DNA of 64,000 nucleotides from Argopecten irradians. Taxonomy: Eukaryota; Mollusca; Bivalvia; Pectinida; Pectinidae. The notes beneath the pieces were generated by a model. It was not told the origin of the DNA. It worked only from the letters and a program-made list of their open reading frames with translations, and made no database searches. The position numbers and the translations under genes were made by a program. The stretch is taken from assembly GCF_041381155.1 (NCBI RefSeq), contig NC_091145.1, positions 36,347,882 through 36,411,881 of the forward strand, read 5' to 3'. Shown one piece after another: positions 13,901 through 26,839 of the stretch. How positions within the stretch are numbered: position 1 is the stretch's first letter; each line of letters starts with the position of its first letter.

Positions 13901-15507
13901 AGACATACTTCTACACGGCGCCAAATCGCGGTTCAACAACGTGGAATGCGCCAATAAATCGGTCATTACGTCACCCAAAACACAAATGCAAAAAAGCGAT
14001 TTCTGTGACGCCAATACGGAAAGACATACAATAACTAAACATTAGTGTCCAAAATCAGCCTAATATCGGCACGGCACCACAAATGATTAGCTGAAATATT
14101 GATGTCACCAATGGTAAAAGACACCTTGTTTTAAGGAAGGCATCAGGATATAAATCCGATACATTATTTCATACTATTAGATACAATGTTTATTTTTATG
14201 TTTAAAATACTATGTTCATTGGTTTATATATATTACAAAGTTCAATATTTTATATATTAAATACAATGTTCATTGTTTTATATATATGTATCAGATATTA
14301 TGTTAATATTTTATTAATTAATGTTCATTTTTTAGATACATTGCCTTTTGCCTGATATTTCATTTATTAAATACATTATTTACATACGTATTTTATACAA
14401 TTATTTATTTTTAGATATCCAGATACATTGTTCCATATGTCCTTCACGACAGGACAGTTTATCATCTAGTTACCGTGAGGGTGAATCACGGTCAGCTAAG
14501 TAAAACGTTGGTATGGCTGTCACGGTCGGGTGACGCTCAGCAGCTGTACCCGAGCCTGTGATGGACCGCTCTGTTGCCTGATAACTGGCTGTCAGTCGCA
14601 TCACTAGGTGAAGAGACGGACCGGCTGGGCCAGATGTTTGAGGCTTATCTGGAACCCAGCCACAGATAAAATATTATCTAAAGTACATCATCTGTGTATT
14701 AGCTTAATAATAACCCCAGAATGAGCCTGGTCTTAGGCCCGTTTACAATAATTACATTTAACACGTTTAGTCCCCGGCTCGGATAACATCAGTTGTAAAC
14801 ACATTTCAATAGAGAGTTTCCTTATCAGAACAAACATCTAACATGTTAACATTAACTGTAGAAATGTCCCTTATCATTAGCGACTGCTCGTTCAGCAGTA
14901 TACCGGCCTGGATGTGTTATCCTTGGTATACACTATAGAAATCGTACCTAATTATGTTTGTTACGTATACTGGTTATCTATAATACAATGTCTGTGAAAG
15001 GACTTGGCGGATACATGTGTCCTTTTGTTTTATTGATCTACACAACACGTATCTATTATTTATCATTATACAGCAGTACATTTAGTACACACTTTAGATA
15101 TAAAGTATCTCTATAGTTCATCGCATTTACATCCAAACTTTCGCGTATAATAACATTATCCAGCCAAACAATCTGAACATTTCAAGCTGATTACCAATTT
15201 TAGGAACCTCTGACACAATATCAAATGTTAAAGAAGAATGGAAATATGTATACACGATTCTTTAGGATTCGTCGACTATCATGTCTCTGAACAGATTACA
15301 ATTGTGATTCAACTACTAAAACAACGAACTTAACCAAATAATCAATTAAGCATATGTACAATTGTATCATCTAAAAGAAACATCACCTTCATCGTCGCTG
15401 CCATCCTCGAATCCCCAGCTGCCGGACCAGGCGGCCTCGTGACGACGACAGTTATATGACGAACCTCCGAACAAACTCCTTTTGACGTTCACAAGGATTG
15501 AACACAT
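7909..15507 (-). CDS. CARD and leucine-rich-repeat protein (two exons, 743 aa)
   Basis: Exon 1 is 15507-15387 (40 codons plus one base) and exon 2 is 10019-7909; the intron is 5367 bp. Exon 1 ends GAAG|GTGATG. Exon 2 follows TTTTACTTTCAG. Both are phase 1, joining an acidic SDDE to DSES, and an in-frame stop lies six codons upstream of the ATG. The predicted protein has a short N-terminal segment, a basic patch (about residues 50-66), a proline-rich PPPKPPR SH3-ligand-like motif (94-100), a low-complexity Ser/Thr/Lys linker, a CARD-like helical domain (about 230-318) and ribonuclease-inhibitor-type LRRs (about 413-710) with repeating LDLSxNxIGDxG motifs. No NACHT/NOD, TIR or membrane segment is seen. 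CARDs mediate homotypic signalling contacts, so a cytosolic innate-immunity or apoptosis adaptor is inferred. An alternative start inside the intron (ATG at 10050) would add ten residues read from the branch-point and pyrimidine region and is unlikely. The CARD call is from pattern only. Confidence 0.8.
10020..15386 (-). other. Intron 1 of the CARD-LRR gene
   Basis: A 5.4-kb A/T-rich intron with no clear repeat family. Two things stand out. One is a G/C-rich island at about 14477-14650 with an open minus-strand frame (see findings). The other is a short hairpin near 10550-10575 (TTCCCCT / AGGGGAA). The very A/T-rich tract 14160-14430 is low in complexity. Confidence 0.6.
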
Positions 15508-15530
15508 AATGTATATTACTCAAGTACTGA

Positions 15531-15538
15531 TGACGTCA
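15531..15538. promoter_or_regulatory. Perfect CRE palindrome upstream of the CARD-LRR start codon
   Basis: TGACGTCA, the full cAMP-response/ATF-CREB half-site pair, lies 24 bp upstream of the minus-strand ATG at 15507. Its distance suggests the core promoter or 5' UTR. The match is exact, but function is inferred from sequence alone. Confidence 0.4.
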
Positions 15539-18500
15539 CAAACGATTCTTGCACAATTACTATTGTAAAATGTGACTCATGTTTTTTGAATCTATTTAGA
15601 AAAAACTAATATTCAATAACTGGCGTGTCTCTCATCATTTATGCCTAGCCTGCCAGTTTGGAATACTCCGCTATTAAATCGCTCTATCCGGTATGACTAA
15701 ATCCCCACTTTCCTTATAATTCCCGGACGGCAGATAAACACTAATAACTCCTCAACAGTTTAATATTTTAGTACAAAGCTACAGTGAATCTGGCCAATAC
15801 ATGAGATGTCCTGTGTGTATCATTCATCGATATTCCATCTTGATGATGTAAGTTGATCGGAGCGAGCGGAGACCGTGTCTAACTGACAGTATTGCACCAA
15901 TAATCCAGTGATTCTCATCTTTACATCAATCCATTAAACGTATGATTATCAAGAAATTGCGTGTCCTTTCAGTCGCCGAGATATTTAGAGTCCAATCTCC
16001 ACGGACAAAACCTAATTTCTCAACACATAATTGAGCCGGGTTTATGATCGATATAGCCTTGAACTGTTGTGTAAATAGGAAGGTTTCTTACTGAGTTCAT
16101 ATATCCCACTTCTGATGTACAACTACGATGTAGCAATGCCGATAGACAAAATGTGATTACAGTCGATAGGACGGACAAGTTGGCTTAGAATCTCCAACAA
16201 ACAATCAAGGTTATGGACAACACACAGATTGGTCAAGTTTCTGTGCAAACTTAAGCTGTTGACAGATGGACATAGCCTCTGTACCAAAATGCCTTAGTCA
16301 ACTTGTTAGTGGACATTTGGACACAGTCCCAAGCATTCCTACTGTCGGCAGCAGGACAGTGGTGAAGATTTGTCCCAGCCTCTGTACCAAACATTCCAGG
16401 TTGTTGGCAGCAGCCCTATGTCATCCAACCTTATCAGTTTACATCAGTAAGTGTTGTATATAACTTTCCCAGCCGAGCCGCTCATATCTCTCAGACAAAC
16501 GTCTTATAATGTGCTTTATCTGCCGCAGGTTTATACTACAGATCCATCTAGTGTATAAAAACGTAACGGCTGATTTCACGTGCTCAGCAAGAAAATGTTG
16601 CTAAAGGTAAATCAAACGAGAAAGGCTAAATTTGCGAGGATTCGTATAAACGGAGTTATACAAAGTCTCCACATTAAACCCTAGTTATTACTTGGTTGTT
16701 CGACTGCCGTTATAATGAGAAACAGAAATGATGGGTTAACTCACCGTTAACTACTAACAATCTTATCTTACCGCATCAAAAACGGCACGCGCGCGATCAG
16801 TTTTTATACCAACTCTGTAATATAGAGATACGCGCATCCTCCGAAATACAATATTACATGGGAATGTGTTTCCGGCGAGTCACATGTTTCACAGTTTTAG
16901 ATATAGCTCACTTTACTTGCTGCTATTGAAGATGCATTATACAAAAATTTCAAAACTTCGTTAAGATCCAGATTTCGTGTCGCCAATGAATATTCCCTAT
17001 GGGATTCCAAAAAGTTGTATTTGTGTTGGAGAGATGCTAAATGTATATGCTGCATTAACAGCCCCTCCACAACAAGGAAACAAATCCTTCCATTCAATTA
17101 TACCTAAACCGTATTTTAATTCGTTTCCATAGATTCTGTTCGGCACTATAGAAGAAAGCAAACTCTGGAATTCCAATAAAACACAATGAATTCCGAGACG
17201 AGCGACTCCACAATACACACTCTCTAAGTAAGTCGACATGCGAGAGTAGGGAATGTTTGAAGAGGTTAACAGTGAATTCTGATGAGCAGCCAGAAACAAG
17301 GTTTTAACCAGGCACTTAATAGAAGACTGTTGTAGAATGGAGAGCGATAATGAACACTGCCTGCGATGGAATACAGTACACAAATATTTGGTATGCTCAT
17401 CACAATCCGGCCGCACCAATGTTTTATAGTTTACATTAAATATTCTCCGCCGATCCTGTTCCCCTCGCCCGGGACGTGTAATGAACGTACCTTTACACGT
17501 GAAGGTCAATCTTAACGAACTGGTCGTAACACAGTTAGCGTTCCAGAGTGATTGCTGCACGCGCCGGGCCCTCTAAATGTCAACGCTGAAAGTGTCACGG
17601 GTCACAGGAAACTGGCTCCATTGGTAATGAAAAGGAAATCGATGTCCTGTGTTGAGATAGGAATCTCTGGTATTTTAACGTCCGATTACATAAGGTATAT
17701 TACATATAGCTCCATCTATGTCGCCATACACACGGAGGCCATAACACAAGGTTGCAATGCACAATACAAGTCATCCGGCAACGTCAAGGCCAAGACACTT
17801 TGTACCAGTAACGCAAATGATGCTACAGAATTACTTCAGGCCGTTTATATAGAATATAAAATAAAATCTGTCGTATGAATGCCCACTTGTTGGAAAGCAA
17901 CAGAAACCAAAATGTAAAAGATGTTGCTGACAAGTAGTGAAAAACGTTAATGGACAGTGGGGCGGTTCCTGAATGGACTGCGTCCCCAGGAGAGCCACTC
18001 GCAGAGTATATCGGTAGTAGTACACGGAACTATGTATACGGATTAGGCTTGTACTTTGGGCGTATTCTTGATTTATAAAGCGATTTATATCGATCTGTTA
18101 CGTACACCGGCGTTTACATGCATAGTTAAAGGAAAACATGGTTATAGTCAAGGCTGTGAGGCATGGGTAGTTTATAGAGCTTTCCTGCGAAACTGATGAT
18201 TATCGCAAGATTTTCTGGCTTTGTTTCACAGTTATCATCGCTCGATCAACGATACGACGATTTCACTGCGAACGAGAATCAAAGGCTGACTTTAATTAGA
18301 GTGCAGTTTGGTGTTACATATGAAACCCACAGCTTTATTTTACAATCTTTCCCTTTCATCTCGAATCCCTGATCTCATCAATCTGTTGATCAGTTAGATG
18401 GGTAAACGTGTTTTTGTAATTAGTTTGATTTTAATAGAAAACCAATCATATGAAAATGGTTCGGGGCTGTTTCTGAGGCTAGAACTAATTGATTACGCTG

Positions 18501-21500
18501 GTTAGCATAGCTCTAATGTTCACTTAGATCACGTGGCCATGGGGTTTCCAATAGATCACAGGAGATGACATTTAACATGCCTGGTTCACAGGAGAGTACG
18601 TCACGAGCACAGAATGCATGTATATATAAACAAACGGCACGTGCGAGTTATTATGACCGTCAAGGACGCACGAGCGTAGAAAGCACGCGCTATGTTATAT
18701 TCACTGTAAGACAGAAGAAGGGATCTGTTATCTGTCATTCCAGTGCACTTTATAAACAATACATGCCGATGTCAATGTACAGTTGATATATTGATATAGT
18801 TTAACCAAAGAAATGTAACCCATAGCCAGACATACTAACATACTGTACACGTGCATATTTGAGTGGTAATCCTACTTTAACACTTTTAACCCCAGTTTTG
18901 CGCTAAGATATCATTTTATGTTCTTCGACATAGCAACTAGTGCGACTGTGTGTTTTCATATTTGTTAAAAAGCAATTTTATGATAATATCCTTCGCTAAA
19001 AGGAATACGTATATATAGCATAAATTGTAGCAGGAATAAGAGCTTTCCATACGCACCATGCCCGATACTCTGATACATGTATAAGGAACGGGCAGAGCAG
19101 AAAATTAATTCTGAGTTATCTCCAACTGATTGTAACCCAAGTTTATCGAAGGTTAGTAGCCGGGATGAGTCACGTGATTACTGCTCTCACGGGAGCTCAT
19201 GATCAACTTCCGGTTCCTAGTTACATTGCCCCTACAACAAAGGGCGAAACGACTTAAGCTGATCTAGCGTCCTAAATCTAGAGTTAGTCGTCTAAAGTAC
19301 AGTCCAATGTAACTGGTGTCAGGCGACAGATGGCCACCAATATCCCTCTCATCAAATATGCATCCTGGTTCCAGGGAATGAGAACAGGGACCAATCGCAC
19401 GCGCTTTATGCGCGTTCTGCTCAACAGGGCGATGCACGTGCTAGCACCACTGATTTCATTATAACGCGAATCGCTCCAAGTGTTTGTCAATCATGGTCAC
19501 ACTTAAGTTCGTTACAGATAATGTTAAAATACTGTTTTACTGCAGCACAAACATTCCTGAGCTGTTGATTCCATGCTGTGAGGTAACTAATCGGCAAGCT
19601 GTTGAGATATCCCCTTTGTTCCCATCACCGCGAGGTCGAGACAACCCAATCAAATCATAAGTCAATATCATGGTGTCATTGATTTGTCAAAGCTATATTT
19701 TTTAAATGTATGACCTGGAATATTTGACATTATGTTATTAATCAATGAAAGATGTCAAACTATCTGCAAGATTCGTGACTGCAATTGGACAAAAAACAAG
19801 CAAGACCAAAGATGTATCCGAGACGTACAAAGTACAGTTAATTTCGTGTTACTGTTTAATAATGATTTAAGCTCATAAAGAATATCAGAATTAAAAACTC
19901 GTGTTAACAGACCCATGCGTGTGAATATGACCATGCCACCGGTAGTTATACAAGTCTTATCTATCTTAACACAACTTCTATATAACAAGGCGGGACGCGA
20001 TAAGGCTTCAACACACACCTGTTGATTCTGACGCTTGTCTAAAGCTTCAACGTCAGCTGATGATGGTCCAAATAAGCAATTGAACCCGACAACAATAACG
20101 GAAGGAGCTTGTCCGAAGGAAGCTTCGAAATGCACCTGTCGGTGGAAGGCATTGACCCAAGGCTCAACGACTACCTGTCTGTCATGACTTTGTCAATGAC
20201 TGTAACAAGTGTCTGTTACGGAAAGCTGTCTGTGTGAGGCTTCAAGAGTTTGTCAAAGAAAACTGTATTTATCAACTGCAGTTTAGACAGTCATGTGTAT
20301 TAGACTCGGTATATTCTGTATCAAATATCTACAAATTGTATACATGTGTACATAAACAACAGCACTAACATAACATCTATGCCAATTCATGTATATATAT
20401 CTAGAGTGGTGAGATAGCGAACTAATGGACACTGTATAACGGTAGGATTAGATACTTTATGGTACTGGTCAGTGTGGTCATTAAAGGAAGGTTCCTAATA
20501 CCTCGGCATGTCACTTATCCCAGAGCTGATAATACACTAGGCGGAATAGATGGTGATGGACACCAACTGGAATTGCTGATAATGGTCACTTTCGGAACCG
20601 GCCAAGTGGTCAAGTCCGTCCATAAATCATGGGGAGTTTCGCGACCCCAGTCGAACCGATGTGAGTGTTCCCGTTACCACGATAATTGTGATGGACAGAG
20701 ACAGTGTATTGACTATTTAAATGGTAAAGTGCCACCCCAACCCCTCTTCTCTCGCATCCGTACAAATTCCACTTTTTGCTTGAATGGCTCGTGGCCATAT
20801 GCTACACTAGACTAATAGACACGACTATAGTTGAGACAATCCAATCTGTTTGAATTCTCCCACGAAGGTCAAGAGGTCAAGAGACGTTCATTAACGAGAG
20901 TAGTGACACGATGTAGAATTGGAGTTTAATCAGGATAAGATTACATTACAATCACCCATACCTAAACACGTGGGTCGTATTCAACACCTAATGACTTTCT
21001 CATTCCATTGATAACACTGGAATATCGAGTCTAGTGGTTACTGCATCCCAGCAACGAGATTAACAAATTAATGGAAATACAAACATTATCAAGTGCAGCG
21101 TTACTACTTGTTTTCCAGAGAGCAGAATGTCATTGATGGCTTTCACTCCTCGTTTCAGAGCAAGTGCATTAATGCAGAATTTGGGTCGTTTTCCTTGTGG
21201 TATTTTATAAGCAAATCAGACAAACATTAACAGAGATTGATGAGTATACGTTTAACAGGAAAAGGGAAGAGGATAAAAACTGATGTCGTAGATTTTTGGA
21301 ATGACATGACGATCTGTCTATACAGTAATAAGGACAGGAAGCTCTAGTTTACAAAAAGGTGAAAGTCAATAGACATCAAAGAGAAAACGCCAGGTAGGAA
21401 AGTGATCTAGGTAATCTTACCTGAACAGGTGTATAGACGTAATATAGAAGCCCCACTCCTATCAATACGTAATTGTGACGTGCATGTAAGGCGAGTATCT

Positions 21501-24500
21501 ATTAGACAGTAATTCGGTATCCCGGAACTAAGCTGGTGTAGGCGTCGCTACAACTCACATTAACCGTGTAGTCTGTGTCGTACGGAATACAATATACTGA
21601 TATGACGACAGGGAAATTATCATGAATTGAATACTCCGGAACTTTAACAGGAAACATGTTGGCCTGCGATGATTAATTCTCAGTTATCTCTAGGTTGTCT
21701 TATACATTCTCAGAATGTTTATATTAAAGTGTAGAATTTATTTTAAGAATTCATATATGTACTTGTGTAGAATATTCCGTTGCTGATTAATGCCCATGAT
21801 ACGAAAATAATTTTAAATCATAATATTAATGGGTTATAAAAATACAAATCGATCTGAATAGATGCCCGCATCACGTGGTGCACATCCACGCGACAGGTCA
21901 CGTGGTATTAGTATGGACGTGCCGAAACCTGCAATTGATTGGACAAGCAGTGATAACAAATCATCAATAATAGCATGGCTTGGTAAATTGGCCACAAGTC
22001 AATCTAGCGATAAAATTGTGATAACAAACATGAAAAAGACGGCTAACCCAATGTATCGTTTGTGTAACATTGGTGTCATTCTGTCGGTCAGTATTGTAGG
22101 TAACACAATGTAATGATTAGGTGCGAGACTCTCCATTACCGCGCATTACCATGTTATTGACTTGTAAAACCACGTGCGTGTACACTGCAGGAGAGCAATA
22201 CACAACATCGACCGCTAGGAACAATAGACTCGTTAGCGAGACCTTGTACTGTGTATTACCACGACATTGATACAGTAATTGTCTCAATACATCCAATCTA
22301 CTCTAGGTAACTAGACCATCGTGACATCGTTAGGAGACTGGTGAACACAGTAGACCATAGCCATCACCTCAACGACCCGACACAAATTTACATTGAGATT
22401 CAAAGCCGGAGCATCTGAAAGTCCATATATCTAGACAATGGCGCTGACCCTAGTTAAGTTCCGTACCAAATAACAGGACAATATCTATGTCTTGTCTCAA
22501 AAGCCTTCGCAAATTCGCGAAATACATATCGATAAATATTGTTATGTCCTATAACATTACCAAAACTTAAATATTGATGACCGTTTCGTCCGTACAGCAT
22601 CAAAAGTCAAAATGTGAAATAACACACTAAAGTGAGATGATTAAATATTACAACATTGAAAGTAGGTCCAGGTTTGGACGATTCGAACTAGTCTATGTCC
22701 CAATACCATGACTCTATACTATTCCTTTATTCTCTAGCCGGACGATACTATGCAAAAGGCAACTGGAACGGCCAAGTGAGATTAAGAAATGTTCAAAGTT
22801 ATCCAAATACGCAGGACTTATACTGAGGACAGTTGAAAATAGGTGCCCTTACTCGCGAAGCAGACTGACTTCGTGGACTATCTATCGTGTCTATAACCAA
22901 CCACGTGTAACGGATGCACAATTCGGGGCCGCATAGTACAGAATATATATCGATATACAATCTATGTATACCTGTATCTAAAGGAGCACTCCCTGACCCC
23001 TATTGGACGAGCTTACCTTTGGGTGACGATTTCTTCATTCTGGGTAGAGAGTGAAACATTTTGGTAGTTTTAGTGACACTTTCTTCCAATGGTTCTTTCC
23101 TCACTGAATCACAATATCCTTTTACATTTGATATTTTCCATCAACATGTGTCTACAGAATTATTTTGATGATCGCATTAAGTCACCACGACCCGCCCGTA
23201 ATGTTCTGACGTATCATCCGTAATAAACCCCCGTAGGAGGCCAAGGAATGAATGGAACCACGACTTCACAATGCTGCACGTGTATGCACAAACCTTTCAC
23301 GTCGTCAATTACTTAACAGGCGTCAAGGTAACAATTGGCGGGAAAACAATTGATGAAGCCAGCACATTGCAGCATCTGTAGCCAATGTGTTTTGGCGGTG
23401 TGTCTGACAGAACCCTGACCGTGTATATAACCCTGTCAAAGTGTTCCCAGGCTCCGGCAGTGACGAAAGCACCCCGGCGTGACTAGGATCGCCCTGTAAA
23501 GTGGCTACTCAACCTAAACACGCAGAAGTGTTAGTAGGATTATCACTGATATTTCATAGATTAAAACTCCTGAGTAATTGTATGATCAGATACTAGAAGC
23601 ATCAGTTATAACTTTTGTCTCCTGCGTGCACACACACCCATAGCTGTGTGGACGTCCCATCAGCATCAAACACCAATGCAACAGGCGCTATTTCATGTTT
23701 GTCAATTGTTGATCATGCCCGACTTATCCTGCATTCTAGTGATATTAAATACACACGGATGAACAATTGTCTATCATAAACATACCTCCGTGTACTTGTT
23801 CACACGAGTTTTCAAGGTTACTCACCACAGAATTTATAATATCTATGAAGTATATGAACATCAAATGACATACAGGTCTAAAATCACTCGTCAATCTCCT
23901 CAATATCGAAGTCTGTATTTAAAGTATCTTCTTCACATATTCCTGACGATGATGGAACCTCATAGTGTCATGGCTATATGATGCAGAGCTTTGTCCTTGG
24001 TTTATGGTTGCATGTATACATTATTGTTAAGATGTTGTCCGTAAATACACGTGAAGGTCAAGCCGTCATCACGTAGTATCCAAACAGTTCTTAAAGGTAG
24101 CATAGTACGATTATTGGACACATCAAAAATCATAACATACATGTATGGTGTTAATAAAAGTCTTGTAGAAAGAAATCGTTGGCTAGCTCTTGAAATTAGA
24201 CCAAGTTTCCAATGCAGCCTTTCCCCATAAAACCCCCGATCTTTGGTACCCACAGAACGCCCTGTTGTTGATTAGCATTGTGTTGGTCGTGTCGAAGCCA
24301 AAGTTCCCTCACCTGGCAGCCAAATCAAAGCCGCGTCCTATTCAATCTTTGTTTTAATGTTACCACTCGAGTCAAATCTACGGAACATGGAACCGCAACT
24401 TTTTATCTTAAGGGTTTAATTACGATTCTAGCACTATCAGCTGTCGGGTTCGGTTAGATACACATCAAGGAGGCGAATCAAAGAGAGTCATAAGGTCTCG

Positions 24501-26667
24501 TGGCCTTCAGAATCTGTAGTATATATAGGTATAGGGTACTCATGAGTTTGATTCTTGAAATCACAGGAATGTGTACCCTAGGGGACCTTTTGGATGGTTA
24601 TACGAAAACACCTTTCGCTCTAACGTGGGTGCCCCAGCAAGTGACATATGCAAGTTAATCTAATCGACGTTTAGGTTCATAATAGTTCAAGAATACAGGA
24701 CATGGGTGTCACAGAAAATGATGTTATACGCTTTCAATGTGATAACTTAACTGTGAAATGATATACTGTAAATGCTCGTTGTTCGAATATAAAAACAACG
24801 ATCTTTATCAACATGTCATTGTTATTTTTGTTGAGTTCAATGACTACATCCGATTTTTCTTTCCGTGTAAGTAAATGAAAGATCCAAACCACGAAAGAAA
24901 GGACCCACGAATATTTATTTTATACAACACATAGAGATAAGCTGTACTACTTAAAACTACAATGTTAAGTTGATGGCCTACAAATGTAGATGGTTGTAAG
25001 GTTGTAAACTACCGGAACCGGAAATTGAGCTTTATTATTTGACCTTTATTGAAAACTTTCACTATGTAACTTCTAATCAAAACTGAAATAAATGTCAATG
25101 GCACTGGGATACAGATTTAATTGCTTCTTTGTAACTTTTAACTATCTCGGGACGTGTATTAGCGGATTAGGTTTTTAGTATGACTCGAGATTACTCCGGT
25201 GATAAGTCCGTAACTCGATGGCCAGGTTACCATTGCGGGAGCATGGTGACGACGTATCTGATCCGAAAGGGAAGGGAGAACATAGGTTATCAGTGATTGG
25301 TTGAGACGTGAACTTGTGAAGTGAGTATGTATCAGCTAACGTGTAACTGATACAAAGACATGTAACTGATGCATCGCCCTAAAATACGTACAGATCATTG
25401 TGTCCGGGCGTTACACGTGCAGCATGCTAATCAGGATCACACACATACCGCGTGTGACTCATCACCATTCTCACTGTCGATCGGCTTTTATATATTTTTT
25501 TTTGCATCACAGATGTGTCTTGTTCACGCTGATGGCCAGGAATTACCACCTGAACCCTTTTCAGGCAGATTTCCCTGCGCCAAGCGTAAATACCAATCTG
25601 TGATGTAATTTACTGTAGATGATGGTCCATACTGGGTAATTACCTCACAACATTTACAGGCAGACGATCAGACGATCGTTATACAATATTCCGAGTCTAC
25701 TTACGGACAATCAGCGATTTAATGTGTAGCGATATTTACCAGTGACAACTTACGTCTCGTTAGACTCGCTGTACATTGCCATGCTTCCCTGTACAGAGTA
25801 AAATGTAACGGTACTCAGAAACAGTCTAGGCAAATTTCCATTGCTGGTAAAGCTATTGAATCAAGTTTTTTTAATCAAAAGAAAATATTATTTTGCCATT
25901 CATCTTCTATAGTGGCTTAACATACTTAACGCGACGTTTGGTCATCTGCATAACTATTCAAAGTCGATAAGACATTTCTTAAACTCGTGCAAGTTTCAAT
26001 ATACCGTGCTCAATCAAGCGGATTTATAACTCGTTGCCAGTGGTGAAATGTTGGGAAATATTCCTACAAAGTCCCCAGATGCTGATTAAATATGCAATAA
26101 AGCGAGTAATTTTTATCCTCCAACAAAGCGTTAAGAGCTGTAACAGAACTTGAGCATGCGTCATTACGTAACTATAGAATATGGTGTCTTATAACAAGTG
26201 TCAGAGAGGAGAGACAGGTGTGAATCACCAACTTCTTGGTCTACCTAGGCGACTTCACAGGGACACGGGAAGTCGGATAGGCTGACATGTTGTAGAAATG
26301 CTGCATTGTAATGGACGTTTGGTATCCCTATTTCGTTTAGCAGCTACAGCAAATGTGACACGTACAAATGTAATGATTTAGCAAATTATTGCTCTAATAA
26401 AAGAGCAGCCACCTAAATTACCTTGTTAACAAATGATAATAATCATTAACATACATACCTATATCTGAATGACCCTGTGATACTGGTCACGCTTGGTAGG
26501 ATAAATTAGTAAGGATATCAACCAACCAGATCATCGGTAAGTCTGTACGACGAAAGAGCTGACACTTCCGGTTTTCCGTGTAATGGCGATCACGGCATGG
26601 CTGACACCTCACGAATCAGTCACACAAGTGCCTGTCTCCCCAGACGGCGAGGAATTAGTGAGGATAA
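15539..26667. other. Long gene-poor stretch
   Basis: I find no supportable gene in about 11 kb. The longest frame is a 187-codon minus-strand frame at 16997-17560. It has no recognisable domain, and its composition looks random. A plus frame of 118 codons ends at 20815 and is likewise unsupported. A TATATAA motif near 23424 followed by a G/C-richer segment resembles a promoter, but no reading frame follows it. Confidence 0.45.
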
Positions 26668-26835
26668 ATGATCAATTCGAAGTATAAAACAGATCCCTTC
26701 AAGACACGATGTGTCACACAACATGGCGTTCCGTGTCTGATTAGCCAGTCGCACCATCAGCCGGCGTTACAGGGACCCGCCCCTGGACCACCATCGGAGC
26801 TGCGTGAAATCTGTCGGCACAACAAGTACCCATAA
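26668..26835 (+). CDS. Small open reading frame, 55 aa, unknown
   Basis: An ATG-to-TAA frame of 56 codons in a G/C-richer patch, directly preceded in frame by a TAA. The product is rich in Gln, His and Pro in its middle (SQSHHQPALQGPAPGPP) and ends RHNKYP. No signal peptide, domain or Kozak-strong start is evident, and no splice partner was found. It could be a short independent ORF, a terminal exon, or chance. Confidence 0.15.
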   Translation: MINSKYKTDPFKTRCVTQHGVPCLISQSHHQPALQGPAPGPPSELREICRHNKYP

Positions 26836-26839
26836 ATCT

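Noticed and set aside
16997-17560. 187-codon minus-strand ORF
   Set aside because: No domain, no codon bias, and a cysteine/serine-rich random-looking product; kept only as a mention.
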